From NCBI RefSeq assembly GCF_024345375.1, contig NZ_JAGQAZ010000004.1, positions 1-64,000 on the forward strand: DNA of 64,000 nucleotides, in the 5' to 3' direction. Origin of the DNA: Cyanobium sp. WAJ14-Wanaka. GTDB taxonomy: Bacteria > Cyanobacteriota > Cyanobacteriia > PCC-6307 > Cyanobiaceae. Shown one piece after another: positions 1 through 8,989 of this stretch. How positions within the stretch are numbered: position 1 is the first letter of the stretch; every line of letters begins with the position of its first letter. The position numbers were made by a program, and so were the translations under genes. The notes beneath the pieces are model-generated. The model had not been told where the DNA came from. It worked only from the letters and a program-made list of their open reading frames with translations, and ran no database searches.

Positions 1-138
1 AGAAGCGCCTTGGCGCTGCTGAATTGTGGTTGTCATAAGAACGGGAGAGAGGTGTCTCAAAAGAGACGGGTATGGATGACGGAACCCCGTCGAATTGAAC
101 TGTAACAGAATATTGCGTGGTTTGTGAAGATTCGTTCA
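1..138. other. Intergenic region with two small palindromes
   Basis: No gene is visible before the aspartoacylase stop. There are two short inverted repeats: AGCGCCTTGGCGCT at 4-17 and GTCTC-AAAA-GAGAC at 54-67. Neither is followed by a T-run, so neither is a convincing terminator. In picocyanobacteria aspartoacylase genes often lie near psbA, so this may be part of such an intergenic region, but nothing here proves it. Confidence 0.4.
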
Positions 139-1110
139 TCAAGTTCCGCAAGCAAGCCCCTCGGCCAGGTGCTCCAGGGCAGCTGGCCATGCCGGCGGTA
201 CTGCCCAGATCTCCCTTCGGGTAAGGCTTAGGGCAATGCCCTTCTCCCCGTAGGCAGCCTCATTGATGAATACCGGCCAGACCGTCTGTTCGGCCAAGCC
301 AGGGGGTGGGCTGTAGGGCAAGGCGTCTCCACTGGCGGTGCAAAACAGTTCGTCGCCTGGGGCCATGGGCTGCCAGTTGCGCTGCAGACGGCGGGGGTGC
401 AAGCAGGCCTCGGGTTGGCCGGCCCCATCTCGAGGGATGTCCAAGCTGCCCAAATGGAGGTGAACTTCCAAGCTGGGTGGCAACCGCAAGCTGCCTGCCT
501 GGGCCCGGGCCAGAACGGCCAGACAGGCCTCAACGGCAAGCTGGGTTTGGCGGCAAATCAAGGCCTGCAGAACCCCCTGGGGCACCGGACCCACCTCAAT
601 CACCAGTCCACAGGGCCAGCGCTCCACCAAAAACCCGGTCTGGGCCCCATCTGCCTCATGCAGATAAATGGGCAGGCCCAATTCCGCCTGAATGCCTGCG
701 GCCAGGGCCAGATCGGTTGGCCGCCGGCCATAGAGCACCAGGCAATTCCCCATGGAGCTGGTGGTGCTGTGTAGATCGAGGGCCACGCTGCAGGGGCTGA
801 GGCCCCCTGGGCCGTGGCTGTCGATGAGCTGCCTGGCCCGCTGCACTTCCAGCTCTTGGCAGCTGGGATTGGCCAGCAGAGAGGGCTCAAAACTGCGGTT
901 GAGGTCGCGGTCGATGTAGCGGCTGTTGCGGCCATGGGCCACCGGATTGCCCAGCACCAACTCCAGCTCCAGCCCCGCACAAGCCAGGGCATGGGGCCGT
1001 TGGCCCCAATGCTCCAGTAGCCAGGGCCCATTGCGCTCATTGCCGTGGGTGCCGGCCACCATCAACACCCTTGACCTGGGCCGATTCTCTGGCCCGGTTC
1101 CCACTGCCAT
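139..1110 (-). CDS. Aspartoacylase (succinylglutamate desuccinylase/AspA family)
   Basis: Predicted zinc-dependent amidohydrolase that removes the acyl group from N-acyl-aspartate or a related N-acyl amino acid; cytosolic. The 323-residue protein has the family motifs in order: GTHGNERNG (zinc-ligand His and Glu, about residues 20-28), DLNRSF (about 70), DLHSTTSSMG (second zinc His, about 113-122) and LVIEVGPVPQG with the catalytic Glu (about 170). Length suits bacterial AspA (about 300). The ATG at 1110 keeps the first beta strand before GTHGNE; the internal Met at residue 17 would remove it. The gene is divergent from the GST gene. Physiological substrate in cyanobacteria is not known; the family call is firm, the substrate is inferred. 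Confidence 0.85.
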   Translation of the reverse strand: MAVGTGPENRPRSRVLMVAGTHGNERNGPWLLEHWGQRPHALACAGLELELVLGNPVAHGRNSRYIDRDLNRSFEPSLLANPSCQELEVQRARQLIDSHGPGGLSPCSVALDLHSTTSSMGNCLVLYGRRPTDLALAAGIQAELGLPIYLHEADGAQTGFLVERWPCGLVIEVGPVPQGVLQALICRQTQLAVEACLAVLARAQAGSLRLPPSLEVHLHLGSLDIPRDGAGQPEACLHPRRLQRNWQPMAPGDELFCTASGDALPYSPPPGLAEQTVWPVFINEAAYGEKGIALSLTRREIWAVPPAWPAALEHLAEGLACGT

Positions 1111-1180
1111 GCCCGAAAACCCTGCGCTGGATTTAGGGCCCAGCCTGACGCAGATTCATGGCAGACCGTCTACCCATCCC

Positions 1181-2140
1181 ATGGCCCCACCTGCAGCCCT
1201 TGTGCGCACAGCCCGCTGCCTCTGGCGATGGCAATGGCAGCAACTGATGGGCGGCCTGGCACCCGCCGATGCGGAAGGCAACTACCGGCGTCCTGCCGGG
1301 GCCTTCACGGCCCTACCGCCTTTGCCCGCCGACGCGGCCCAAGCCGGCGCCCACGTCTTGATTGTGGGGAGAAGCTGCCCCTGGGCCCACCGGGCCTGGC
1401 TGGTGTGGTGCCTGCGCCAATTGGGAGAGTCCATTGATCTGGTGGTGGTGGAACCGGATCCAGAGGCTGGCCGCTGGCGATTTACGGAGCCCTTCCAGGG
1501 ATGCCAAACCCTGGCGGAGCTCTACCTGCGCTCCGGGGCAGCTGCGGGCACCCGGGCCACGGTTCCGGCCCTGGTTTCCCTGAAAGATGGCCGCATCCTG
1601 CTCAGCGAAAGCGCCCAACTGATCGAGCTGCTCAACCAGTGGCCCTCAAGCTCAACCGTCGACCTGGATCCGGTCGGGCAAAAGGAACAAAGCCAAGGTT
1701 GGCGAGAGCAGCTGCAGCATGACGTCAACGACGGGGTTTACCGCTGTGGCTTCGCCCGCAACCAGGCCGCCTATGACCGGGCCGAGCGGGCACTCTTTAC
1801 AACCCTTGGCAAGGCAAACGCTGCCCTGGCAGCGGCACCGGGCCAGTGGCTAAGCGGGCCAGAGCTGGGCCTGGCCGATGTGGTGCTGTTTCCAACCCTG
1901 ATCCGCCTAGAGCTGGTTTATGCCCCCCTATTCGGCTGTAGCCGCCAACCGCTCTGGCAACTACCGGCCCTGTGGCAATGGCGATCGCGCTTCTATGCCC
2001 TGCCAGGGGTGGCCGCGAGCTGCGATGACCAGGCCTGGCGCCGGGATTATTTCGGGGCCCTGTTCCCGCTCCATCCCTCGGGGATTGTTCCGGCAGGTCC
2101 GCCGCTCGCCACACTGGTGACAACCCCTCCCTGCAGCTGA
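1181..2140 (+). CDS. Glutathione S-transferase family protein, Xi-class (glutathionyl-hydroquinone reductase-like)
   Basis: The N-terminal thioredoxin-like domain carries SCPWAHRAWLVW, the CPWA motif with catalytic cysteine that is typical of Xi-class GSTs such as YqjG/Ecm4, which reduce glutathionyl-hydroquinones. Further on, TVPALV with the cis-proline and the ESAQLIELL segment complete the glutathione site, and the helical C-terminal domain contains GPELGLADVVLFPTLIRLE. I chose ATG 1181 (319 residues); an in-frame ATG at 1109 would add 24 residues but would overlap the divergent aspartoacylase start codon. The reading frame stays open further upstream, across that start. Substrate is inferred from family only. 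Confidence 0.8.
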   Translation: MAPPAALVRTARCLWRWQWQQLMGGLAPADAEGNYRRPAGAFTALPPLPADAAQAGAHVLIVGRSCPWAHRAWLVWCLRQLGESIDLVVVEPDPEAGRWRFTEPFQGCQTLAELYLRSGAAAGTRATVPALVSLKDGRILLSESAQLIELLNQWPSSSTVDLDPVGQKEQSQGWREQLQHDVNDGVYRCGFARNQAAYDRAERALFTTLGKANAALAAAPGQWLSGPELGLADVVLFPTLIRLELVYAPLFGCSRQPLWQLPALWQWRSRFYALPGVAASCDDQAWRRDYFGALFPLHPSGIVPAGPPLATLVTTPPCS

Positions 2141-2155
2141 GCCCTTCCCCGCCCC

Positions 2156-2809
2156 ATGGCAAGCACCGCATCCATGGCCCCAGGAGATCCTGTCTTTGAG
2201 GGGGTCTATGGGCTCTACAGCATCGATCAGCGGGACCGGCGGGAGGTGCTGGGCTATCGGCTCGCCCTCACGGCCGTGGCCCTGGCCCAGCTGGGCCTCC
2301 TCGTGCAATGGCGCCAACTGGGAAGCTCCAACCTCTGGCCCTGGCTAATCGTGATGGCCGCCGGGCTTGGCCTGGCATTGCGCTGGATTCACATCTATCT
2401 GAAGCCTCTCCACCGGGCCTTGCAGCTGTTCTGGCTATTGGGCTGCCTGGGCTTTGGGGGGCTGGCCTGGGCTGCGGGCCCCGGCCACATGGCGGAAGCA
2501 CTGGGGCAACAGCGCCTTTGGGTGCTGGCGATCGGACCTTTCTTTGCGGCCCTAGCCGGCATCGGCTTCAAGGAGTTTTTCTGCTTCCAGAGGCCCGAAG
2601 CGATTGGCGTCACCCTGCTGCTGCCCCTGGCCCTAATGGGCTACTGGCTGGGCCTGTTTGGCGCCCAGGTCTGCCTGGGCTTAATGGGCGCAGAAGCAGG
2701 CCTTTTGCTACTGCTCTGCCTGCGCAAATTTCCAATGCCTGCCGCCGCTGATGTGGGCGACAAGAGCGTGTTTGCCCATCTCAAGGCCCAACAGGGGATC
2801 GGCAGTTGA
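2156..2809 (+). CDS. DUF2301 integral membrane protein
   Basis: A 217-residue hydrophobic protein with about six membrane segments (for example residues 40-57, 60-80, 88-110, 120-140, 150-170, 170-190). The N-terminal VYGLYSIDQRDRREVLGYR and the GIGFKEFFCFQRPEA segment are typical of the cyanobacterial DUF2301 family. Function is unknown. It starts 15 bases after the GST stop, and its TGA overlaps the TTG start of the ABC-F gene, so the three genes are probably cotranscribed. Confidence 0.75.
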   Translation: MASTASMAPGDPVFEGVYGLYSIDQRDRREVLGYRLALTAVALAQLGLLVQWRQLGSSNLWPWLIVMAAGLGLALRWIHIYLKPLHRALQLFWLLGCLGFGGLAWAAGPGHMAEALGQQRLWVLAIGPFFAALAGIGFKEFFCFQRPEAIGVTLLLPLALMGYWLGLFGAQVCLGLMGAEAGLLLLLCLRKFPMPAAADVGDKSVFAHLKAQQGIGS

Positions 2810-4728
2810 GCCTGATCAGTCTTGTCGGTGCGGCCAAGGATTTCGGGATCCGCACCCTGTTCGCCAACCTGACCCTGCATGTGGCCGATGGGGATCGCAT
2901 TGGCCTGATTGGCGCCAATGGGGCCGGCAAATCAACCCTGCTGAAGGTGCTTGCTGGCAGGGAGCCCCTGGGCGAAGGCAGCCGGCGCTGCGCCCCCCGC
3001 ACCCGGGTGGTGCTGGTGGATCAGGAACCTGACCTAGACCCTGAGTCCACGGTGCTGGAGCAGGTCTACGCCGGCAGTGGCGACAAGATGACCCTGCTGC
3101 GTAGCCACCTAAGCCTCAGCCACCAGATCGCCGCAGACCCCAGCAATGGGGCCCTTCTGTCCCAGCTCAGCGATCTACAGGACCAGATGGACTCGCTCAA
3201 CGCCTGGGACCTGGAACAGCAGTGCCAGGAGGTGCTCCAGCGCCTCGGCATCAACGAGGGCCAGCGCCGAATCGGCGAGCTCTCAGGCGGTTACCGCAAA
3301 CGGGTGGCCCTGGCGGCCGCCCTGGTGGCCGAACCGGATGTGCTGCTGTTGGATGAACCCACCAACCATCTCGATGCCCTGGGGGTGGAGTGGCTACAGA
3401 GCTACCTGGGCCGGTTCCCCGGGGCCCTGGTGCTGGTTACCCACGATCGCTACGTGCTGGATCGGGTGACCCAAAGAATTGTCGAGGTGGACCGGGGCGA
3501 AGCCCGCCAGTACGCCGGCAACTACGCCACCTATCTCACCCACAAAACCGAGGAGGAGGCCTCCGCCGCCGCATCGGCCGCCAAGTTCAAGGGCACCTTG
3601 CGGCGCGAACTGGAATGGCTTAGTCGGGGGCCCCAGGCCCGCAGCACCAAGCAAAAAGCCCGGATCCAGCGCATCGAGGCGATGCAGGAGGCTCCGGTGC
3701 GCCAGGCCAAGGGCAAGGTGAGCCTGGCCACTGCCAGCAGAAGGCTGGGCAAGCGGGCCATCACCGCTGAAGCCTTGTCGGTAGCGGCAGGGGATGGGCA
3801 AGACGCCCCGACCCTGCTGCGCGATTTCAGCTACGACTTCAGTCCGGAGGATCGGGTGGGGATCATCGGCCCCAACGGGGTTGGTAAATCGAGCCTGCTG
3901 GAGGTAATTGCCGGGCGGCGCCAACCCAGTGCCGGCAGCCTGGAACTGGGTTCCACCGTGAAGCTGGCCTACTTCGATCAGCACAGCGATGTGCTGGTCA
4001 AGCCAGAACGGAAGGTGATTGATGTGGTCAGCGATGCAGCTAGCCGGGTGGCCATCGATGGCGTCGAGCTGAGTGCCTCGCAACTGCTGGAGCGCTTCCT
4101 GTTTCCGCCCGCCCAGCAACACCAACCGGTCGGCAAACTTTCTGGCGGCGAACGCCGGCGCCTGCACTTGTGTCGCCTGTTGATCGCGGCGCCCAACGTG
4201 CTGCTACTCGACGAGCCCACCAACGACCTGGATGTTCAAACCCTGAGCGTGCTCGAAGACTTCCTGGAGGATTTTCGCGGCTGTGTGGTGGTGGTCTCCC
4301 ACGACCGCTACTTCCTGGATCGCACCGTGGATCGGCTGTTCAGCTTTGAGGAGGGCCAGCTGAAGCGCTTTGAAGGCAACTACAGCGCCTACTTGGAGTC
4401 CCAAAGCCAAAGGCGCAGCGTCGAGGCCAAATCGGCAGCAGTGAAGCCGGAAGCAGTGAAGGCGAAAGCCAATGGCGCTGCTAAGGCGCCGGCTAATGGC
4501 GCAGCCAAAGCCCGGCGGCGCAGTTTCAAGGAAAACCGCGAATTGGAAAACCTCGAACTGCAACTGCCCCAGTGGGAGCAGCAGCGCCAGGAACTGGAGG
4601 CAGCCCTCGCCAAGGGGGGTGCCGACTATGGGGCCCTGGAAACCCTCACCGGCCAGCTGGCCAGCCTGAGCAGCCAAATCCATGCCGGCGAGGAGCGCTG
4701 GCTGGAGCTGAGTGAGCTGGGGGCCTAG
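2806..4728 (+). CDS. ABC-F family ATPase (Uup/EttA-like)
   Basis: Soluble protein with two ABC ATPase domains and no membrane part, as in ABC-F translation factors that act at the ribosome. Domain 1: Walker A GANGAGKSTLLK near residue 36, LSGGYRKR near 159, Walker B LLLDEPTNHLD near 180. The inter-domain linker is rich in charged residues. Domain 2: GPNGVGKSSLLE near 352, LSGGERRRLHL near 444, LLLDEPTNDLD near 467. A Lys/Ala-rich stretch (about 535-570) leads to a coiled-coil C-terminal end, like the DNA-binding tail of Uup. The start is TTG at 2806, overlapping the previous stop by 4 bases. The last 4 bases overlap the convergent hypothetical gene. Exact ABC-F subgroup is not decided. Confidence 0.9.
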   Translation: MSLISLVGAAKDFGIRTLFANLTLHVADGDRIGLIGANGAGKSTLLKVLAGREPLGEGSRRCAPRTRVVLVDQEPDLDPESTVLEQVYAGSGDKMTLLRSHLSLSHQIAADPSNGALLSQLSDLQDQMDSLNAWDLEQQCQEVLQRLGINEGQRRIGELSGGYRKRVALAAALVAEPDVLLLDEPTNHLDALGVEWLQSYLGRFPGALVLVTHDRYVLDRVTQRIVEVDRGEARQYAGNYATYLTHKTEEEASAAASAAKFKGTLRRELEWLSRGPQARSTKQKARIQRIEAMQEAPVRQAKGKVSLATASRRLGKRAITAEALSVAAGDGQDAPTLLRDFSYDFSPEDRVGIIGPNGVGKSSLLEVIAGRRQPSAGSLELGSTVKLAYFDQHSDVLVKPERKVIDVVSDAASRVAIDGVELSASQLLERFLFPPAQQHQPVGKLSGGERRRLHLCRLLIAAPNVLLLDEPTNDLDVQTLSVLEDFLEDFRGCVVVVSHDRYFLDRTVDRLFSFEEGQLKRFEGNYSAYLESQSQRRSVEAKSAAVKPEAVKAKANGAAKAPANGAAKARRRSFKENRELENLELQLPQWEQQRQELEAALAKGGADYGALETLTGQLASLSSQIHAGEERWLELSELGA

Positions 4729-5270
4729 GCCCGAGACGAACGGCGGCGGCGATGGGCATGGACCACTTCGCCGCAGGATTCAGCCCCAGCGCCAGCCACC
4801 AAGGCAGGCTCCGGTTTGTTGGCAGAGGGCTTGCTAGGCGATCCCAAGCGGGGCGGCAATCCGCAGACGGGGCCCGATGGCTCCGGCAGCAGCCAGGGGG
4901 GACGGCCTCCAGCCTCGCCGCGGTCCTCCGCCTCCTTCATCGCCGTGGGCTTGTAGTCGTCCTGGGCGCGATGGCATGCCATCTGGTCGCCCATGCGCCG
5001 CAGGTAAAGGTCTTGGTACCAGGTGATTTGGTCGCGCTCATAGGCCTCACAGACGGCCTGCAGGGAACCGAAGCGCTGGCTGACCAGGCCACTGGGAGCA
5101 CATTGTTTCCAATCCAACACATCATCGAAGCTCAGGCCGCGGCGCCACTGCCGTTGCTCCGAGAGATAGCAGTGCTCTTCAGGGCCATTTATCCAGAGGA
5201 GCCGGCCGTTCTCATCCATCAAATGCCGTCCCCGGCGCTGCTTGATCCTCACCATCACCGGCCTTTTCAC
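4725..5270 (-). CDS. Conserved hypothetical protein, 181 aa
   Basis: I do not recognise a named domain. The N-terminal 110 residues are well structured and charged (RRGRHLMDENGRLLWINGPE, then SFDDVLDWKQCAPSG and ERDQITWYQDLYLRRMGDQM). The last 70 residues are Pro/Gly/Ala-rich and probably disordered, ending HRRRRSSRA. There is no signal peptide or membrane segment. A second Met at residue 5 is an alternative start. The gene converges with the ABC-F gene with a 4-base overlap. GC-rich codon use like its neighbours suggests a resident gene. Confidence 0.6.
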   Translation of the reverse strand: MKRPVMVRIKQRRGRHLMDENGRLLWINGPEEHCYLSEQRQWRRGLSFDDVLDWKQCAPSGLVSQRFGSLQAVCEAYERDQITWYQDLYLRRMGDQMACHRAQDDYKPTAMKEAEDRGEAGGRPPWLLPEPSGPVCGLPPRLGSPSKPSANKPEPALVAGAGAESCGEVVHAHRRRRSSRA

Positions 5271-5394
5271 TGAGTATTCCCAGGCCTAGCCACTTCTTGG
5301 AAGATCAGCAGCAGGCAACAGAAAGTCAAAAGGTTGGGTGGCGCCCGTATGGTTAGCCGCGGTCAACTCCGGTCTCAGGAAGCCGGCATCCGAA

Positions 5395-5613
5395 ATGAAG
5401 AGCATCGACGAGCACATCCAGAAGGATCAGACCGAAATCGAAGCAGCGCGGGCTGCTGGCGACATGGGCAAGGTCCGCCACCTGGAAGAGGAGCTCAAGG
5501 GGCTGCAGGTGTACAAGGAAAACCACCCTGAGGAGAAGGCAGACCCCAGCCCCCTAGAGGTCTATTGCGACCTCAACCCAGACGCAGCTGAGTGCCTGGT
5601 ATACGACGACTGA
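5395..5613 (+). CDS. cp12: CP12 Calvin-cycle regulator, picocyanobacterial type without the N-terminal cysteine pair
   Basis: Small intrinsically disordered protein that links GAPDH and phosphoribulokinase into an inactive complex in the dark. From the ATG at 5395 it is 72 residues. The C-terminal module CDLNPDAAECLVYDD has the C-x8-C pair (Cys58, Cys67) and the YDD end that inserts into GAPDH. The N-terminal Cys pair that locks PRK in canonical CP12 is absent, and the middle is a charged helix (HLEEELKGL) in place of the usual AWD_VEEL core. This agrees with the marine picocyanobacterial CP12 type as I know it. The frame is open upstream to 5338 but MKSIDEHIQKD is the typical start. Confidence 0.85.
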   Translation: MKSIDEHIQKDQTEIEAARAAGDMGKVRHLEEELKGLQVYKENHPEEKADPSPLEVYCDLNPDAAECLVYDD

Positions 5614-5632
5614 ACCCTGTTCAGCCCCGTTC

Positions 5633-6643
5633 CTAGAGCTCCTTGATGCCGAGCTGCTGCCACACGGCTGACAGCAGCTCCTTGAGGCGCATTGAAGCTG
5701 CTGCGGAGATGGCCAGCACAGGCAGCCCCCCATGGGCTTCCTGCACTGCCGAGATCAGCCCTGGCAGCTCATCTGGATCGACCAGCTCAATCTTGGTCAA
5801 AGAGACCAATCGGGGCCGATCTGAAAGGCCATGGCCATAGGCCACCAACTCCTGCTCCACCACCTGGAGATCGCCAAGCACATCCGAGCTGCTGGCATCG
5901 ATAAGGTGAATCAGCAGCCGGGTGCGCTCGATGTGGCGCAGAAAATCGTGACCCAGGCCAGCTCCTTGGGCAGCACCGGCAATCAGGCCAGGGATATCGG
6001 CAAAAACGGTGCCATCCCCACTTGGCCGGCGCACCACACCCAAGTTGGGCACCAGGGTGGTGAAGGGATAGTCGGCAATCTTGGGCCTAGCAGCCGAGAG
6101 CACCGAGATCAGGGTGCTCTTACCCGCATTGGGCAAGCCGATGATCCCCACTTCGGCGAGCAGCTTGAGCTCGAGGCGCAGCAGCCATTCCTCCCCCTCC
6201 CTGCCCTCGGTGAATTTCTCCGGAGCCCGGTTGCGATTGCTCAGGTAATGGGCATTGCCGAGGCCGCCACGGCCGCCTGCCGCCACCAGCAACTCATCTC
6301 CGGCATCGGTGAGATCCCCCAGCAGGATGCCGGTGCGGGTGTCACGCACCTCGGTGCCGCAGGGAACCTTGATCAGTAGGGGCGTGCCGCTGGCACCAGT
6401 GGAGCGATTTGGTCCGCCACGGCGGCCATCGATGGCCTGGAACAGGCGTTTGTACTTGAAATCGAGCAGGGTTTGAAGGTTGCTGTCTGCCACCAACAAA
6501 ACGTCCGCACCACGGCCCCCATCACCGCCGGACGGACCGCCGGCGGGCACGTACTTCTCTCGGCGAAAGGCGACGATTCCATCGCCGCCGCGGCCAGCCT
6601 TTACGGCAATCCTGGCCTGATCAATGAATTGCATTACGGGCAA
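5633..6643 (-). CDS. obgE: Obg-family GTPase (CgtA/ObgE)
   Basis: Ribosome-associated GTPase in 50S assembly and stringent control. The 336-residue protein has the glycine-rich Obg fold first ([21 protein letters not shown], about 16-36), then the G domain with G1 [11 protein letters not shown] (about 168), the switch II region [16 protein letters not shown] (about 216) and SLTKIELVD as the NKxD-like G4 (TKIE, about 284). The extra C-terminal OCT domain of some Obg proteins is absent, as usual in cyanobacteria. It is convergent with CP12 and divergent from the ABC ATPase gene. Confidence 0.93.
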   Translation of the reverse strand: MPVMQFIDQARIAVKAGRGGDGIVAFRREKYVPAGGPSGGDGGRGADVLLVADSNLQTLLDFKYKRLFQAIDGRRGGPNRSTGASGTPLLIKVPCGTEVRDTRTGILLGDLTDAGDELLVAAGGRGGLGNAHYLSNRNRAPEKFTEGREGEEWLLRLELKLLAEVGIIGLPNAGKSTLISVLSAARPKIADYPFTTLVPNLGVVRRPSGDGTVFADIPGLIAGAAQGAGLGHDFLRHIERTRLLIHLIDASSSDVLGDLQVVEQELVAYGHGLSDRPRLVSLTKIELVDPDELPGLISAVQEAHGGLPVLAISAAASMRLKELLSAVWQQLGIKEL

Positions 6644-6684
6644 ACCTAGGATCGCGGCTACCTAGAGCCCCTTGGGGAGCCCGC

Positions 6685-7980
6685 TTGGCCGAGGTTCGCT
6701 TCCACCAGGTCAGCAAGACCTACCCACCCCGCCGGCCCCAGGGCGAGCCGGTGCCGGTGCTGCGGCAGCTGGATTTGCACATCCAGGACGGCGAATTTCT
6801 AGTGCTGGTGGGGCCCTCGGGTTGCGGCAAAAGCACCCTGCTGCGCCTGTTGGCGGGCCTTGACCAACCCAGCAGCGGCGAGATCTACGTGGGAGATCGG
6901 CCGGTTAGCCGCCTGCGCTCAGGGCAGCGAGATGTGGCCATGGTGTTCCAGAGCTATGCCCTGTACCCACACCTGAGCGTGGCCGACAACATCGGCTTTG
7001 GCCTGCGGCGCAGCCGGCCGCGCACGGCCCTTCAACAGCTGCAGGACAGCCTCAGCAAGGCCACCGCAGGGCTGCCAGCCCCCCTGCGGGTGGCCTCAAA
7101 GCGAGAAGCGCGCATTGCCGAGCGCATCAGGGAAGTGGCCGAGACCCTCGAGCTCGGCCCCCTGCTGGAGCGACTGCCCAAGGAGCTTTCCGGCGGCCAA
7201 AAGCAGCGGGTTGCCCTGGGCCGTGCCATCGCCCGTCAGCCGGCGGTATTCCTGATGGATGAGCCGCTCAGCAACCTGGATGCCAAGTTGCGCACGGGCA
7301 CCCGCACCCAGATCGTGGAGTTGCAGCGGCGCCTTGGCACCACCACCCTTTACGTCACCCACGACCAGGTGGAGGCGATGACGATGGGCCACCGGATTGC
7401 GGTGCTCAATGGCGGCAAGCTTCAACAGCTCGGCACCCCGATGGAGCTCTATCAATGGCCGGCGAATGTGTTTGTGGCCCAATTCATTGGTAGTCCGCCG
7501 ATGAACCTGCTGACAGTTCAGGTGGTTGGTCCGGGCCAGGTGCAACTGGGGAGCAAAAAATTTGCCGTGCCTGCCCCCCTGGGCGATCTAATTGGCAGTC
7601 CCAACGGCAACCGACCGGGCACCGCTGTTGGCGACCAACTCACGGCTGGCCTAAGGCCCGAGCATTTGCGGCTTGCCCCTGCCACCAACCGCAACCTGGC
7701 CGCTGAAGTGAGCCATTGCGAGGCCCTGGGTAATGAACAACTGATCACCTGCAAGCTGCTCGAATCTGGCCAGCTGGTGCAGGTGCGCATCAGCCCCGAA
7801 GTGCGCGCCAACCCCGGCACCACCATTCACCTCGATGTGGATGGCAGCGGCTGGCGCTTTTTTGACAGCCAGGGCGATGGCTTGGTAGACGCAGCGCAAG
7901 GATTGCCAAATAGTGAACCGAGGCTGCCGACATTAAAGAAAGACCAAGAATCGGCAATCCGCAAAAAAACAGAACAATAA
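6685..7980 (+). CDS. Sugar/glycerol-phosphate-type ABC transporter ATP-binding protein (UgpC/MalK family)
   Basis: The 431-residue protein has a complete ABC domain: Walker [12 protein letters not shown] near residue 44, Q-loop [14 protein letters not shown] near 88, signature [14 protein letters not shown] near 170, Walker [12 protein letters not shown] near 190 and the switch His in [13 protein letters not shown] near 225. A C-terminal TOBE/OB regulatory domain follows (GLRPEHLRL). An insert of about 40 residues after the Q-loop (about 112-150) makes it longer than typical MalK (about 370). The final 30 residues are a low-complexity tail reaching into the AT-rich region. The start is TTG at 6685. 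No permease gene is next to it, so it probably serves distant permeases. Substrate unknown. Confidence 0.85.
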   Translation: MAEVRFHQVSKTYPPRRPQGEPVPVLRQLDLHIQDGEFLVLVGPSGCGKSTLLRLLAGLDQPSSGEIYVGDRPVSRLRSGQRDVAMVFQSYALYPHLSVADNIGFGLRRSRPRTALQQLQDSLSKATAGLPAPLRVASKREARIAERIREVAETLELGPLLERLPKELSGGQKQRVALGRAIARQPAVFLMDEPLSNLDAKLRTGTRTQIVELQRRLGTTTLYVTHDQVEAMTMGHRIAVLNGGKLQQLGTPMELYQWPANVFVAQFIGSPPMNLLTVQVVGPGQVQLGSKKFAVPAPLGDLIGSPNGNRPGTAVGDQLTAGLRPEHLRLAPATNRNLAAEVSHCEALGNEQLITCKLLESGQLVQVRISPEVRANPGTTIHLDVDGSGWRFFDSQGDGLVDAAQGLPNSEPRLPTLKKDQESAIRKKTEQ

Positions 7981-7999
7981 GGCAATCCCCAAAGGCGCC

Positions 8000-8989
8000 A
8001 TGCAGAACCCAATAGAAGAATGGCTACTCAACCCAAAGCATGAAACCTACAAGCGCCTACTTATACATCAGCCGACAAAGCAGTGGGAACAGGAATCACA
8101 ACTCGTAGGTTCATATCACAGAGAATCAGACACTTCGCCACAATTTTCAATTGTAATTCCAATTCACAATCAAGAAGATTGCATAGAAGATGTTTTCTTG
8201 AGCATCCTAGAAAACACGCTTGGCAGCTACGAAATAATTGCAATTCTCGATAATTGCACAGACAAATCGAAAGCGATCCTTGAATCACTAATAGATCTAA
8301 TTGAGCCGCCGCAGAGCCTAAAGGGAATTACTATTTTCGAGAATATCGATGGCATGTTCGAGACCTCCTGCGACAACCTAGGCTTTACAAAATCAAGAGG
8401 AGAGTACATAGTAGAAGTGCAAGCAGACATGGAAATGCGAACAGTCGGTTACAATATTAAACTGGCAATTCCCTTGGAAATATTTGAGGACATTATCGCC
8501 ATAAGCGGAAGATGCTGTCACCGCATAAATACAAACTCACACGGGATCAACCTAGGAAAATTATCAGCCAAAATAAATCATCCAGACACTATTCTGCAAT
8601 CATGGGAGAACCATAATTCCACATTCTTATCTCACTCGTCCAACCGTGGTCCAATTGCATTTTCAAAGAAAAAGCTTGCAGTAATGGGTTTTTTAGATGA
8701 ATACCATTATGTGCTTGGCAACGACGATCACGATCTATTCCTCAGGGCATGGGAGCAAAAAAATTGGCGCAATGGCTTTGTTCCTATTGAGTTTTACTCA
8801 CCTTTGAGTCGCGGCTCAACAAGAAAATCTCGCTCTGACGACACAACAGCTCGGCTTTCCCAAAGAAAATCCAAAGAAACACTAGGCTATTATAGCCAAA
8901 ACAAGAAAAAATCAATCTACCCCAGCTCAGAGGTAAGGCATACAACATACAAACAGCGAATCGAAGCAACCCAAAAACTTTTGAGCTAA
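8000..8989 (+). CDS. Family 2 glycosyltransferase
   Basis: GT-A fold glycosyltransferase of 329 residues. FSIVIPIHNQEDCIEDVFLSILENT (about 50-75) is the classic nucleotide-sugar-binding start, VEVQADMEMR (about 143) supplies the DxD-like metal site, and LGNDDHDLFLRAWE (about 238) is the acceptor or base motif. There is no membrane segment. It probably adds a sugar to a surface polysaccharide or lipopolysaccharide chain. The base composition is clearly AT-richer than the flanks, as in the next two genes, which suggests horizontal acquisition. It starts 20 bases after the ABC ATPase and overlaps the convergent downstream gene by 4 bases. Confidence 0.8.
   Translation: MQNPIEEWLLNPKHETYKRLLIHQPTKQWEQESQLVGSYHRESDTSPQFSIVIPIHNQEDCIEDVFLSILENTLGSYEIIAILDNCTDKSKAILESLIDLIEPPQSLKGITIFENIDGMFETSCDNLGFTKSRGEYIVEVQADMEMRTVGYNIKLAIPLEIFEDIIAISGRCCHRINTNSHGINLGKLSAKINHPDTILQSWENHNSTFLSHSSNRGPIAFSKKKLAVMGFLDEYHYVLGNDDHDLFLRAWEQKNWRNGFVPIEFYSPLSRGSTRKSRSDDTTARLSQRKSKETLGYYSQNKKKSIYPSSEVRHTTYKQRIEATQKLLS

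Noticed and set aside
926-1180. Upstream extension of the GST frame
   Set aside because: It lies antisense to the aspartoacylase gene and adds no conserved GST sequence.
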